Shown: piece by piece, positions 10,901-23,345 of the stretch | Layout: each line of letters starts with the position of its first letter | How positions within the stretch are numbered: the first letter of the stretch is position 1 | Assembly (NCBI GenBank): GCA_021613335.1 | Contig: JAJTWR010000266.1 | Location: 5,256,501-5,320,500 of the forward strand | Direction of reading: 5' to 3' | Origin: Whitmania pigra | Lineage: Eukaryota; Annelida; Clitellata; Hirudinida; Haemopidae | Length of the DNA stretch: 64,000 bases | Position numbers and translations under genes: made by a program | Notes under the pieces: model-generated | The model's database searches: none | What the model was told of the DNA's origin: nothing | What the model saw: the letters and a program-made list of their open reading frames with translations, nothing else

Positions 10901-13900
10901 TTTTTGTAAGCTTCACAAACAGCCTTTTAGTACCACTGTTGCTTGAAACATTTCTAAGGTTGCCAGTAAAAGTTGACCAATGATCAGGTGCATAAATGTC
11001 CTCATGTCCAACCAGTCTGAGAAATTCTGGAAGATTTTCATGCCTCAAGGGTTGGTTCATAATGACTTTCATTTGTTTGGATGAACACTTGAAATTAGAT
11101 AATAAATTTGCAATTTTTCAACAGCCATAAATTAAAATGCATCCTTTATTAGGGCCATTAACCATAGGATTCATGCTCAAAACCATGTAAGATTCATGTG
11201 AAAGAAATGGAGTATCCTATCTTTATTGTAAATAGATGTGTCATTGCATTGTAATAGCTAGACCACTGGTCCCCATCCACAAGACACATCATGATTTTTG
11301 GAACCAAAATTTGGAAAAATAATTATTCCATAAAATTAAATCTACAAGCACTCTTTAAGATCCTAAATTTAAAAAAAAAAAGTGTTTTATGCATAAGTAA
11401 AGTACTCTTAGAATCAACATATGAAATTTATAATAAAATATAACATAAGACATTACATGATAACATGATAACATACCACAACATGAAAGGCAATTATGAA
11501 CCTGTTTATAACCACAATAACATTCTTTTATTGTCACTAACTTAGTCACACAGTGGATCTCTTCAAGAACATATAATAGCTAACTTACAGAGTTCTCTCC
11601 AATGATCACATCAGTTATGGCTTGCACCACGGAATCAAAAAACTTTTCTCTTCCTTGAAGAACAATCGTGTTTGATCCGCTATCTTCGGAATTTAAATTT
11701 ATAGATAATTAAATCAATTAGATTTGTTATTAATTACATTATAAATTGCAAATTAAGCAAAATATTTATATTGACAGGTGAAACTTTAAAATTGGGGTTA
11801 AAGTTGCAATTATCACAGAATAACTGATCAAATTGATGTGGCATCCAAAATGTTTAAAACCAACTGAAATTGATCTTGACATGGTTGTGCTGGATCTTCA
11901 TAATCGATTTTATCAATTTTTCCGTCATAACATCACTCTTCACACCAACTTTTTGAAACAAATCATTGCAGCCAATGATTTTCCTCTTCGAAAACTTCAT
12001 TAAAACTTCTTTTATTGTCTCAGGGAATTTGTCTGCTTCGGAGTTTGATATCAGGTAGGCATATAACAACAGAGTCTGCCTGGTATCTGCAGAAAATGAA
12101 GAATTAACTGAACTAACTCAAACCATAAAATAACAATTGCATGGAGTATAAAAACTATATAGGAGATATTCAATAAGTATTTAGACTAATTAATAATTTA
12201 AAGAAATTGTTATATTAGTAGATAACAATGGCAATGCCTGCTAATAACTAATACTACTACTACTACTACTACTACCACTAATAATAATAATAATAATAAT
12301 AATGACAATAATAATAATAATATAAGTTAACAATTGGAGGGTTGCATGCCTGGGAACACCCTCAAGCAGGAGTGCTACATAAATGGTGGATCAATTAAGA
12401 AGTGCCTTCCCATCCTATTCTGATACATAAAGTACTCAAAAAATTGGCTAAATATAAATAATAATAGTAATTATTATTATATAATACTTCATATTATTAT
12501 ATTATTATTATATTAATATATAATTAAATAATTTCCTAATTATAATAATTATAGTCATATAATGAATCCTAGACTACATAACAAACCAGACAATATAACG
12601 AATAATGAATTAGATCACAAAAAGAGTTTAAGAATTTTTTATAAAATCTAATTCATTATTTTGATCCCCACAAGATTTAAATATTTTTATATAAAAAAAT
12701 ACGAATTTGATACCGATGAATAAAAGATAATATATATAATTTTTTCGCCAGAGTTTTACAATTTGTACTTCGTTCACCAGTTTGAAAGTTATTGTAAAAT
12801 CGGTGGAGCTAAAATTTATTAATTCTCAGGGATGGCAGCATGAAAAATGTTTGGAAATTAAAAAAACAAAATTATGTATGAAAATTAAAATGTATTTTTA
12901 TATCGATTTGTTTTCACTCGTTTAGTTATGTAGTATACACTTTCCCTGCTTTGCCTAGTAATAGACATGCAAATGAATAAAATGCATTTCTTTTATTTTC
13001 AACGACGAATACAACACTATAAATTATGAATGACAAATGGAATAATTTGGCTACAAAGCTAAAACTAATATTAAATCAGAGATAAATAATAAAAAAAATG
13101 TAACTTTTAAATTACAAAACGGGAAATTTACAATATAAACTAAAAGCTTACGTATATGAATATTAAATAGCATGCGCCTAAACTCACCAGCTTTGAAAAA
13201 GCTCTTGTGAGAATAAGCTCGGAAAAGGTATTTTGGCAATAAAACACTAAATAATCGATTTTTTTCAAAGTTGACTAAACTGATCCCATTTGTACTTATT
13301 ATCATGTGTGATGACATGTATGCATGTTAATTTAGATATTGGTATGGTAGTCACATCATGTGTAATATAAACAAGGGGATTTAACTTCAAAATAGTTGCT
13401 AAATGAATTGTCATCTAATTAATATTGTCATTTTTTAACATGTATAAAAACATTTGTAAAATCTTAAATTGATATTTAAAGTTTTGAAATTTTTTCTAAA
13501 CAAAGTTATTAAAACAATAATTGCAAAAATAAATATTTCACAAAATATATACTAAATATTTAAACAAATGACTACAAAATCCTTATCATAATGCGTCTGA
13601 ATTTTCGTATAAAATGATTATAAATTAAGTCTACCCACTTTACAAACACTACCATGCTGGTGAACAAACAATAAATTTTAAAACTCTGGAAAAAAATAAA
13701 TTTACTAGTTTCATTTATTAAATCAAATTTGTTTTTTTTTTAATCCTATACGTTGTGAACAAAATAACAAAAGAGATTTTTTAATGAATTCTTAAGTTCG
13801 TTACAGGATCAAATTCGTTATTCGTTATAAAGTCTACTTCGTTATATAGTTCAGCACCCACATATTATTATCATTATCATTATTACTACTAACATTATAA

Positions 13901-16900
13901 TCATCATAATCATTATTATTATTACAGTCGTACCTCACCGTAGGTACTTAATTCGTTCCTGAAGTCAGTACTTAACCTGAAAAGTACTTAAACTGAAGCA
14001 TAGTATTCCTTAGTATTCCTTGTGACAGTAAACCACAATTAATTTATAAAATTTTTTATAGGTTTATTTGTTGAAATATTAATTGAAACAAATAAATAAA
14101 ATATACTGTTTATTCATGCAATAGTTATCTATACAGATATGTATATTATATGTACTTTATATGTTACTAGTCAGTAATAAGACTAACATTGGAAAACTCT
14201 GTGGCTCTTTCTGTTTCCATCTATTCTCTTTCTTAATTACTCTGTGATTTTGTAATTAAGACTTTTTAGGATTAGACTTAATCCTAATTACCTACTCGAT
14301 TTGTTTTGGTAACTCTTAACATTTACTCATGTGCAATTACATGAGTTCCGTAATAAACAAACATGTCTGTATGGATTAAAAACAATTAAGTTTTAATTGA
14401 TATAGATACACTTGTAATTTGTATAATTTGGTATTTTATCATTTTACCATCATAAGGACAATTTAGAGGAAAAAATGTTTAACCCTCAAAGTATGTAACC
14501 CGAAAAAAGTTCAAAAGGCAAAGCAAACCTCCAAGTTCATAAGCCGAAAAGTTAGTAAGGAGATGTATGACTGTATTATTATTATGAACTCGAACTATTG
14601 ACCGGTGCAGTCAAATATCGGCATTCTATGATGTATGACTGTATTATTATTATGAACTCGAACTATTGACCGGTGCAGTCAAATATCGGCATTCTCTCAA
14701 GAATATAATAAATTAGTAGACTTTTGTATTTATTTGTCGCAAATTTTTAGTCACTTAGTTCCCTATATTCCGTTTAATATTGTGAGATTATTAAAAGAGA
14801 AAAAACTGATGTTGTGTTGCAAACATTTTGACTTAAACGTCTAGTCTCGTCTAGATGTCACAACTTCAAATAAATAGAAGAGAAAGAAGTGTTTTAAAGT
14901 GCATTTGATTCTCAGGATGTCTGCTGATTGATGTTATTGGAAGTTCTGAGAATTAAATTAATTTGAGGACTTGTTGGAAAGAACAAAACATAAACAATGC
15001 AGACTCTTTCCCGCACCTTGGAAGGTCTCGCAAAGGTGAAAGATTGTTGTGTTTCTTCAGAGGTACTGACTGTTGTCCATTAAAAGTGGGAACATTGTAA
15101 GGCAAAGTTGAGAACATATAAAGGAGCAAAAATTCATGAGAGTCGTGTCCGCCCAATCCGGTGTCATGCGAAATGGTCATGAAAAAGTTACTGGAAATGC
15201 AGATCGAATGAAGAGGAATCTCATGTGATGGCAATGAGAGACATAGAATTGAAACAACAAGGAGTGAAATTCATAGAAACATAGAACTCCACAAATAGTT
15301 CCCACACGGAACCTTAGCCGCTATTCAAGGACATAGAAGGTGAGTAGAATACAAGTCTATTCTCAAATAGTGCTTCAGAAAATATTCAAACACCATTAGT
15401 CGCCATGGCAGCCCCAGCCTTCGGATTGAGGGGATGATTGATAATTGATGAGAATAATTCCAACGAGCAGTGAAAAAAGATGTCCAAAGCCGAAGTTGGA
15501 ATGAACAAACAAGAAAGAAAAAGAATAAACATTTCTCTCTCTCTAGACACTTCCCAGACATGAGATTAAAGCAAATAAGAAGAATTAGGACCTAGTCTGG
15601 ATACAAGAGCCTTCTAAGCAATGTCTTTTTGGATGCTGTGGTACTCAGACATCCTGAAAATTTGGAGAGATCAGGGATACCACCTGCATCTGATGAGCAG
15701 GAGGGATTAAACAACAATACATCTCAAACTCTCATCAACATTAATGGTTGGTGCTCTTCTGTACGATGGACATTTTATATTACTTGTCCTTTTAAATTCA
15801 TATGTCCAGAGAGAGATCTCAGACCCCTTTGCAGACACTAAATCTTTCGGTGTGGTTTTTCTAACAATTTATATTGCTAATGTTTGTGTGGCTGAGAAAA
15901 TAAAAATAATAATAGTAATAGTAATAATAACAACAATAATAATAGTAAAATTTCAGCAACAATCAACCTTGCACATAATCATTCAAAAAGATCTACCTTT
16001 GTCAGTTTTAAAATCAATGGCGAATACTTTGTTCAGTTCGAACTTTGATATTTCTGTTCTTAATTCACTGTTCTTTTCATTGAAATATCCTTCTGTTATA
16101 CCTGAAATTCATCATCATATCATTGTCATCAACGTCGTCATCATCATGAAAATATCAGTTATTAAATTATCAAATACTTGGTAATAGTTAATAAATTAAG
16201 AGAAATTAAAATATCACTTAATAGAAATATTAAAGCATCCAATGATTAAGGATATCATAAAGAACAGTGGCATTCCAGTTACTAATTGTCCTCCTTGACC
16301 CTAATCTTAACAGCTCCGAGGCCCTGACGCAATTGCACTGGCTATCCATAACATCACAGTATCATTTACAAAATATCTTTACTCAATTGTCCTACTTTAA
16401 CCACATCCAATCCCTCTATCTCTATTTTGATCCCCACATGTTGCCCAACCTATTCCATCCACTATGGTCTGTGTAGAAAATGGTCTACACCAGGGGTCTC
16501 AAACTTAAATTGCTCCGCGGGCCAAGTGATGACTTCTAAAGTTCCTCGAGGGCCGCATAGCCATAACTTGTTTAAAATGATAAAAAGTTAATAAACAAGA
16601 CAACGTAATAAGAACATAGTGCTTTACAAACTTTCTAAAATCCATTTATTACAAATGTAATGTAGTCAATTTATGTTTCGTTTATCTGTATTTAACTTAG
16701 GTTTCAGTCACTTTCTGTACTGACTGCTGACCTGGCAGCGTTTTGCGTCAACAAGGGCATCAATATTAGGCTTGATTTTGTGAGAAGAAACCAATCTCAG
16801 TGTTGCTTGCAAATGTTCATTAGTGAGCTGTGACCTCAGTACAGACTTGTTAACTTTCATGGATGAAAAAAATTGTTCGCATGCATATGTACTGCCAAAC

Positions 16901-19900
16901 ATTGCAAGAATCCTTGCAGTAGCAGAGAGTAACCTTGGAAATCTTTCTCGTGAAAGAAACGTGTAGAATTCGGGAATCCCTACTTCTGCATATTTCTGCT
17001 TCAAGATAGTATCACACTGGAGTTCCACCAACTCCATTTGCAATTCCTCTGCAACAGTGTCAATTTCTACAGCAAACGGCGTCGAAAAAAGTTGAAATTG
17101 TGGCTCCAGTAACTTAAAGTCTGCAAAACGCACATCAAACTGTTGAAGTAACACAGACATCAAATCTGCATATTCTTTCAAGCATTTGGGTTCAACTTTG
17201 CCTAAGGAATTCAGAGTTGAAAAATGGGCCAAATTGCCCTCACCAAGTTGCTTCATCCACAAACGTAGTTTAACTCTGAAGGATTTCACACTGTCGTACA
17301 TCTGTGTAATAACCTGTTGTTTACCTTGAAGCTTTATGTTCAGTGTATTCAAGTGATCTGTAATATCAGTTAGAAAGGCAAGATTGCATTGAAATGTAGA
17401 ATCAGTCAGTAAAGGAACTGCCTTATTTTTCATTGTCATGAATGAAGCGATTTCATGTCTAAGTGCAAAGAAACGCTTCAAAATATTTCCACGACTTAGC
17501 CATCTTACTTCAGTGTGATACATAAGTTCACCATACTCAGATTCCATATCTGCAAGAAATGACGTGAACTGCCTGTGATTCAGCCCCCGAGAACGTATAT
17601 AGTTGACTGTTTTAACTACTACATCCATCACCTCTTTCATCTGTATGCTTTTACTACAAAGGGCTTCTTGATGCAAAATGCAGTGTATACTAGTGAAATT
17701 GATTCGTGGTGTTTCAAGGCTGTTTAATTTGTTTTTCACCAATCCAACAACGCCTACACTTTGAGAACACATTGATGGTGCACCGTCTGTGGCCAAAGAT
17801 ACAAGTTTATCCCATGGCAAGTTATACTTCTCAATGCATTTTTCCAGGGCTTGAAATAAATCACGTCCAGTTGTGGTACCCTTCAATGGTAATAGTTCCA
17901 GGAATTCTTCTGTCACATTTAAATTGCGGTCCACACCTCTAATAAACACAGCACATTGTGCGGTATCTGACACATCTGTGCTCTCGTCGAGAGCAATTGA
18001 AAATGCTTCAAAGTCCGTAGCCGTTTCAGTTAATTGCTTCTCCACATTTGCTGCTAAATCTGTAATCCTGCTGGCTACTGTATTGGCTGACAAGCTTAGG
18101 CCTTCAAACAGTTTCTTTTGATTCGGACACAAAATTTCACTTGCAGTTAAAAGACATTCTTTTATGAACGAACCCTCAGTAAAGGGTCGTGATGACTTTG
18201 CTATCATCTCACTTAATGTAAAACTTGCTCTCACAGAATCCTCGTTGGACTGGTTAATTTTGGTGAAGAAACTTCTTTGTTTGTATAATGCTGATTTAAG
18301 TTGAATAACTTTATCCTCTCTGACCTTGCCGGTGTACGCGTCATATTTCACACGGTGCATTGTTTCGTAGTGTCGGCGAACGTTGAACTCCTTCGGAACC
18401 GCTATCGTTTGATGACAAACGAGACATTGAATTTTATCGCTGACTTCGGTCACAAAATATAAATCCTCCCATCTGACTTGAAAAACTCTCTTTTCGTCTG
18501 CGAGTTTTCTTTTTTCGAAACAGAAGACATGGGCACTTGTTTTCAAACAATATAGTAAAATCAAATTTATACAATGCAGCAAACAGTGAATAAACCGGCT
18601 GTCCGCTTTGAGCGCTACACGAAAATCAATCGAAGGACTACGAATAAATATGTAGGTAAGATTTTCTCCTGGTTAAGATGGCGCTTTCTAAAAGTTCAAA
18701 CACTGGCAATAAAACAATTAAAAATTGTAATGTAAATTTTTATTAATATGTATTCGTCGCGGGCCGCATGAAATTCCTTTGCGGGCCGCGTGTTTGAGAC
18801 CCCTGGTCTACACCAATTCAGTACATAAAAACAAACAAACGTAACTGTGCCAAACTTATGCAACACACTACACAGAAATTGTCCACTTAAAGAGATGTCT
18901 CTGATCATCAGCCAAATGCTAAACTAACCAGCAATTTTAATGGTTGCCTGTTTTTCTTTAAGTGTTGTAAGAAGAGATTTTACAGTGCTTAACAATGGTG
19001 AAAGTTCATCCTCCCTCCCAAGAAATACTAATCTTTCATCTGGCATCAAATATTTTGATGTGTTGGCACTGACAGGAATTAAGAAGTAAATAGAAAAACA
19101 TATCAATTATTATTAATAATACTTTCATTAAGGTAATGACCTCCATTATACCAGGACTATACATTACCATTACCTTTGTATTAATTAATAACAATAATAG
19201 TAGTAGTATGAAAAACTCTCACTACAGATCACTACTTACATATTCAAGCAGTTTGTTAATAGACAACAACAGCAATAATTACCAAATTTTTCAATAAAAT
19301 ATTTAAATTTAACAATTTAAATCAATTTTTTATTGTATATATTGTACAAAAATTCAAAGTGACTCACCTAAAACCAGCAAAGTGCATTTTGATGAATTTG
19401 TAGGCCAATGGAGACATTTTAATGTATTGAGAGTCTGTTCTTGGATCCACATTAGTTTTGCGATCCTGGGAATCCGAATGAGCTGCTCCTCTGCCTCTTT
19501 GATGCCTTCTTGATTGATTAACTTTTGATGGTTCACAGTTTTTCAACTTTTCATTGTCTTTGCGAGGACTAAGCGGAAAATTCGGGTCACTCTGCGAACC
19601 CGAGAGCAATGGAGAGGGTCCTACCACACTTTGGCTGCTCTGAGATATGGAATGAGAGGAGCCCATTTTTTTCTGATAAATCTTTTCTTGGCTTTCATCT
19701 TTAGATTTTAAATCAAGACCTCTCATATCTTGAGATAAGGATAAGTCTTTAAGCTTTTCTTCAACTTTGCATTTTGCAATCACAAAATTTGGGTCACTTT
19801 TAAAGCCTTGTAACATCACTCTTCGAACATGAGAAGTTCCAGCTAAAAATAATCAATAAAAATAATTGGTGAACGCATGTTACTTACGTGCAATGGGACT

Positions 19901-22900
19901 AATTGTCATTTCATTAACAAGTTATGTTTTCTCTACAAGACTGCTTGGTGTAAATTTGCAAACTTTTCAGATTTAAAGTAGGGCCTTTTGAACACATCAT
20001 TAAAATGGCTCCAATAGTATTAGTTTGTTCAGAAACCCTGTCGCCAATCATCATTTTTTTTTGTTTCTTTTTGATAAGAACTTTCTCTTCTTGATATTGT
20101 GTGCCACTTTTCTTTTTCAAATGCACGACTAGCCATGGCTTTATCAGTTTTCATTACTTAAATTAACATCTTTTTTAATATTTAAATTGGTTCAATGTCT
20201 TATACTAAGACTTTTCACAAATTAATTCAAAATTGAGTTAGTGGCCAAAACTTCCTCTAATTTAAAATAGGACCTGCGCTATACTAGAATAGAAATATTT
20301 CACAATTGCTTCAAAAGCAACAACACAATTTTAAAGCAATGATAAAGCATTCAGATGATGATTATTATTTTGATCCACTCCTGATTACATTTCTATTCCT
20401 AACTTTACGAAGCAGTTGATTTCATTATCAATGGCAAAATTGTTAAAAATAAACAGCTGGTTTGTTGCAAAAGATAAATCATAGTATGACAAAATTGATC
20501 ATACTCACTTCCATAGTCATCAACTTTTAATGAGATGTACACCAGGTATTCCTTCATGATGCCTGCAGCAAAAGCATTCCACTCTTGAACCCTAACATTA
20601 ACATCCATGATGAATGTTCCATTCCATTGGCAAAAGTCATTGATCATGGCTTCAGCTGCTGATCTTGCAACTTCTCTGTTTTCACCAAGAACCATTCCTC
20701 TCTGTTTAGTGTTGTCAAAGAAATATACAACTCGGAGCTGCCTCTCTTCAAAAAACTTGATGAGGAAGCTGAAAGGTTCACGAAAAAATGTTCAGGAATA
20801 AAGATCAAACTTAATGTTTTGCAAAAACAAAAATTTAAACTAAACTTGTATAAAACTAATGGAAAAAATCATTTTAAGACAAATGCAAATTTCAAGACTA
20901 GTTATTTACAGAACCTGTATCCTTTTGAGGATTTGAGAACCATGGCAAACTCTTTTGGTAAATGCAAGAAAGTCGAAGTCATGTGACTGACCATGGTATT
21001 TACAACAGAAATTATATCACGAAGTTTCATCTCATCACAATGACCAACACCAATTCTGTGATTGCTCTCATCAATCCAAACTTTCCAACCACGAGCCAAG
21101 GATTTTCTCAGCTCAACCAACAATTTCTTCATCAATTGACATTTTTCTCTGTCCACCTCATCAAGCTTTATCCACTGTGAGACAACTTAGTTTAAGCTAT
21201 ATATTTAGACTTCATAATGGTTGAATTAAAAAGTATTTGCTCGTTGCTTGTATAAGTCATATTATCAAGTAAATTTAAAAAGCTTCGCAAAAAAAACACA
21301 AAATTCACATAAACTTATTGCTCTCACCTCAACAAAGGGCAAACCTTTGAGAGCATTAGGGCAATTTTTGTCAAACTTCATCTGACAAATACAAATGTAA
21401 AAAACAATGAATTTATGCACTTTGAATTGTGATTTCTTTTAATTTAATAATTTATTATCTGAAGGAAGATAAAAATATATCATTTCATAGCTTTAGCTTC
21501 ATAAATTTCAACAGATAGTTGTGATCTTAGCAATAATAATCCTTTATTGGCAAAGGAAGCATAGCTCCAAAAACTAATGAATGCCATTCCAATATTCAAA
21601 CTTAGGTTTCAATCATTTACCAACTTAGGTTTCAATAATTTTCTATTCAATATCGGGCTTCAAGACTTTATGCAATTTTACCTCTGGAATTAAAACAATA
21701 ATTATCTATTTCTTTTAATATTCTGCAAGTACTAGCTAAAAAAAATCCTATAGATTGTCTAGAGTTTCTCTTTTTACAGTCAGTAAGTTTGTTTAAAATG
21801 CTTGTTATATTTATTTGCATTGTCAGGGTCAGTCTGAAGTATGTACTTCCTTGATCATTACATTGTAAAGCCTGAAACCTCCAGTTATTGCAAAGCAAAA
21901 GGTGTTGCATTATGCATAAGAGTAGAATAATAATATTATATTTGCAAGGATAAATAATAATTATAAATTAAAACATTTGTATACAATAGCATGCCAATGT
22001 TTTACAAGATTCAGAAATGCAAGAACACCCAAAACAATGTACTTCTTAGGCAATGTACTTCTTATTTATAGTTCCCTCATCTAGTCCAACTATATTTATT
22101 TGAAGAACACAATCATAGAAACCTGGGTTGGCTGTAATGGCAAAGGTGCAATATGAGGCAGGGGTAATAGTGCCTGCTGAGATAAATGTCCGGCTGCAAA
22201 TGTTGATGGGCTTGGCAGTAGATACTCTGCTTCTCTGCTATTTGTGGCTGATAATAAAAATTTTTGGAACTAACAAGTCCAAATAAATTGAATCAAAATA
22301 AAACTATATTAAAGATTAACATGCAATTAAATCATCAAAAATTCCCTGCTAACCATGGGATGACCTTCGCTTCTGAGCAAAGCCCTTGCCTCTTGACCCC
22401 CCCCTCATCTTTGATTGGCCACCATTTTTTGCTCTTGCTTTGCTCTTATATTCAGATATGTGCAGATGTTCTCCTAGTATATCACCATGTTGGGCATTTA
22501 TATACAAGCCAATATCTATGGGTTGTAAATATTTTTGTTTTTATATAACAATATTAAAATTAATAATATCAATATCTAGTAATTTAAATAATTTATTGTT
22601 TTTAATAGTTATGGTTACAAGCTTGGCAGGATGATTCTCTGGCATAATGCACAAGAATGCAACCCCAATACATAAATAATATGATTTGTAATACGCTCTA
22701 ACCTGCCTCATCAGGGATCTTAACAAGAGCAAACTTCTTTTGTCTGTCAATATGAAGCACTTCAACTCTGTATTCGCCCTCAAAAGACGGTGGCACAAAC
22801 ATAGGTTGCTCCAAATACAAACATATTTCAATTGTTTGTATATCTTGCTTAAGATTTGCCACATAGAGCTTTTTCATTTTTTTAATATGGGTGATCTCTA

Positions 22901-23345
22901 ATTTTGCTCCCCTAAACGTTTCTTGCTGTAACTGTTGCATAACTTCCTCTGCATCTAATTAAAGTTTCAACTAAAATGACAAACGGGCAAAACCACTAGG
23001 GCTACTTACAAAAATCTAAATTTTCCAAACCTGTAGGAACATTTATAAACTGAACAAAGTAACTACCAGATCCAGCTTCACTAATTTCAACATTTTCTTG
23101 CCAAGTTAATCGTTTTATGAAATCCAACAAACCTCCTGTTGATGTGTAGCCTTTATCCCCTGGTAAATTCTGACAATTTACAAGTATTTTTTACATTTAT
23201 TACAATAGTATTTTGTTTCTATTTTAAAATCAAATCGCGTTTGCAAATTATCCAAACTAATAAAGCCCATTATCTTCACAAAAATTACTTTGATCAATAA
23301 CGTAAATGATTCCGATTCTTCTCCAATGGTCGATGCAACTTCCAT
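7981..23345 (-). CDS. Multidomain PARP (PARP10/14-like build, H-Y-E triad)
   Basis: ADP-ribosyltransferase using NAD+. Exons on the minus strand: 23345-23289, 23169-23010, 22954-22703, 22247-22123, 21381-21328, 21174-20915, 20768-20509, 20128-19919, 19842-19368, 19068-18929, 12086-11865, 11683-11589, 11087-10890, 10428-10308, 10180-10032, 9727-9533, 8372-7981. Phases agree except at the 10890/10428 junction, where a small exon may be missing. The product is about 1,120 residues. The N-terminal third contains RRM-like strands (KLYVANLKQ; FALVKIPDEAG), then KH-like and low-complexity parts. The C-terminal PARP domain has LFHGT (His), GIYFAESSTKADQYA (Tyr), NDSVLGTH and REFVVYD. The Glu of REFVVYD aligns with the PARP1/tankyrase catalytic Glu, unlike the Ile/Leu of vertebrate PARP10/14. 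An insertion of about 40 residues separates the last two motifs. The intron 12087-18928 holds an intact hAT element. Confidence 0.85.
8528..9490 (+). repeat. Dispersed repeat split by a hAT remnant
   Basis: 8528-8590 and about 9375-9490 together match, with divergence, one continuous stretch at about 46185-46345 (shared words aggcagaataac, gttcagaaactt and agtgtacgc). The roughly 780 bp between the halves starts with a hAT-like terminus (tagagcatccaatatc). It contains, at about 9080-9330, a decayed hAT transposase C-terminus (YLKTVKPSSVESERA) with stops. The nest lies in a PARP intron. Confidence 0.6.
10545..10745 (+). repeat. SINE-like dispersed repeat, copy A
   Basis: Shares an ordered series of words with 12343-12460: a caccctt/caccctc block, caattaa, gccttc, atcctattc and ggctaaat. 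The two copies are diverged but collinear, in a PARP intron. No clear pol III promoter is visible. Confidence 0.5.
12250..12323 (+). repeat. Microsatellite (ACT)n followed by (AAT)n
   Basis: A run of act/tac triplets passes into aat triplets, just upstream of a SINE-like repeat. Confidence 0.85.
12343..12460 (+). repeat. SINE-like dispersed repeat, copy B
   Basis: Collinear with 10545-10745. It ends in ggctaaatataaataataat, a simple-repeat tail of the kind left by retroposed SINEs. Confidence 0.5.
12566..13858. mobile_element. Non-autonomous DNA element with about 75-bp TIRs
   Basis: The left end (near 12572: gactacataacaaa, then ataacgaataatgaatt) is mirrored by the right end (13740-13858), whose reverse complement reads gaactatataacgaa, then ataacgaataacgaattt and cttaagaatt. 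The interior is AT-rich and has no recognisable transposase. It lies in the large PARP intron. Confidence 0.6.
13925..14573. mobile_element. MITE-like element with CAGTCRTAC ends
   Basis: Begins cagtcgtacctcac and ends gagatgtatgactg, which are imperfect inverted repeats. It is flanked by tta/att simple sequence, so the target duplication cannot be told from the microsatellite. The interior near both ends has related words (gtacttaa, agtatgtaa, cataagccg). No coding capacity is seen. Confidence 0.55.
14562..14695 (+). repeat. 68-bp tandem duplication
   Basis: A stretch starting gatgtatgactgtattatt at 14562 and ending gcattct at 14627 recurs at 14630-14695, with an exact period of 68 and essentially no divergence. 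The unit includes the right tip of the MITE-like element, so the duplication happened after that insertion and is recent. Confidence 0.9.
14700..16482. other. PARP intron, unassigned repeat-like DNA
   Basis: No exon recognised. 14950-15600 has somewhat higher GC and open frames on the minus strand (about 15234-14953 and 15561-15325) without a motif I can name. 15900-15950 is an AT-rich triplet microsatellite. Probably old transposon sequence. Confidence 0.4.
16491..18805 (-). mobile_element. Complete hAT transposon with 8-bp target duplication
   Basis: Terminal inverted repeats caggggtctcaaac (16491) and gtttgagacccctg (ending 18805) are flanked on both sides by gtctacac (16483-16490 and 18806-18813). 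The duplication fits the hAT preference nTnnnnAn. The 2,315-bp element encodes an uninterrupted transposase on the minus strand, antisense to the window and in the same direction as the host PARP gene, whose intron it occupies. Its intact frame and perfect duplication imply a recent insertion. Confidence 0.95.
16708..18582 (-). CDS. hAT transposase, BED-type, 624 codons, uninterrupted
   Basis: Relative of the transposases that gave rise to vertebrate GTF2IRD2/ZBED5/SCAND3-type proteins. A BED zinc finger comes first (WEDLYFV, CLVCHQT, then HYETMH). The RNase-H-like catalytic core follows, with conserved acidic segments ALDESTDVS and SLATDGAPSM and the family word EVRWLSRGNILKRF. It ends in the hAT dimerisation region (ARILAMFGSTYACEQFFSSM). 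The true start may lie a few codons downstream of the first Met, since homology begins around KRKLADEKR. Cut-and-paste transposition is the expected role; domestication is not excluded but nothing suggests it. Confidence 0.93.
   Translation of the reverse strand: MLHCINLILLYCLKTSAHVFCFEKRKLADEKRVFQVRWEDLYFVTEVSDKIQCLVCHQTIAVPKEFNVRRHYETMHRVKYDAYTGKVREDKVIQLKSALYKQRSFFTKINQSNEDSVRASFTLSEMIAKSSRPFTEGSFIKECLLTASEILCPNQKKLFEGLSLSANTVASRITDLAANVEKQLTETATDFEAFSIALDESTDVSDTAQCAVFIRGVDRNLNVTEEFLELLPLKGTTTGRDLFQALEKCIEKYNLPWDKLVSLATDGAPSMCSQSVGVVGLVKNKLNSLETPRINFTSIHCILHQEALCSKSIQMKEVMDVVVKTVNYIRSRGLNHRQFTSFLADMESEYGELMYHTEVRWLSRGNILKRFFALRHEIASFMTMKNKAVPLLTDSTFQCNLAFLTDITDHLNTLNIKLQGKQQVITQMYDSVKSFRVKLRLWMKQLGEGNLAHFSTLNSLGKVEPKCLKEYADLMSVLLQQFDVRFADFKLLEPQFQLFSTPFAVEIDTVAEELQMELVELQCDTILKQKYAEVGIPEFYTFLSRERFPRLLSATARILAMFGSTYACEQFFSSMKVNKSVLRSQLTNEHLQATLRLVSSHKIKPNIDALVDAKRCQVSSQYRK

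Noticed and set aside
12250..12323. Triplet run as a possible regulatory or telomeric array
   Set aside because: Ordinary ACT/AAT microsatellite beside SINE-like repeats.
22264..22634. Open frames on the plus strand (about 94 and 82 codons)
   Set aside because: They overlap PARP introns and exon edges in antisense and contain no motif; chance frames in AT-rich DNA.
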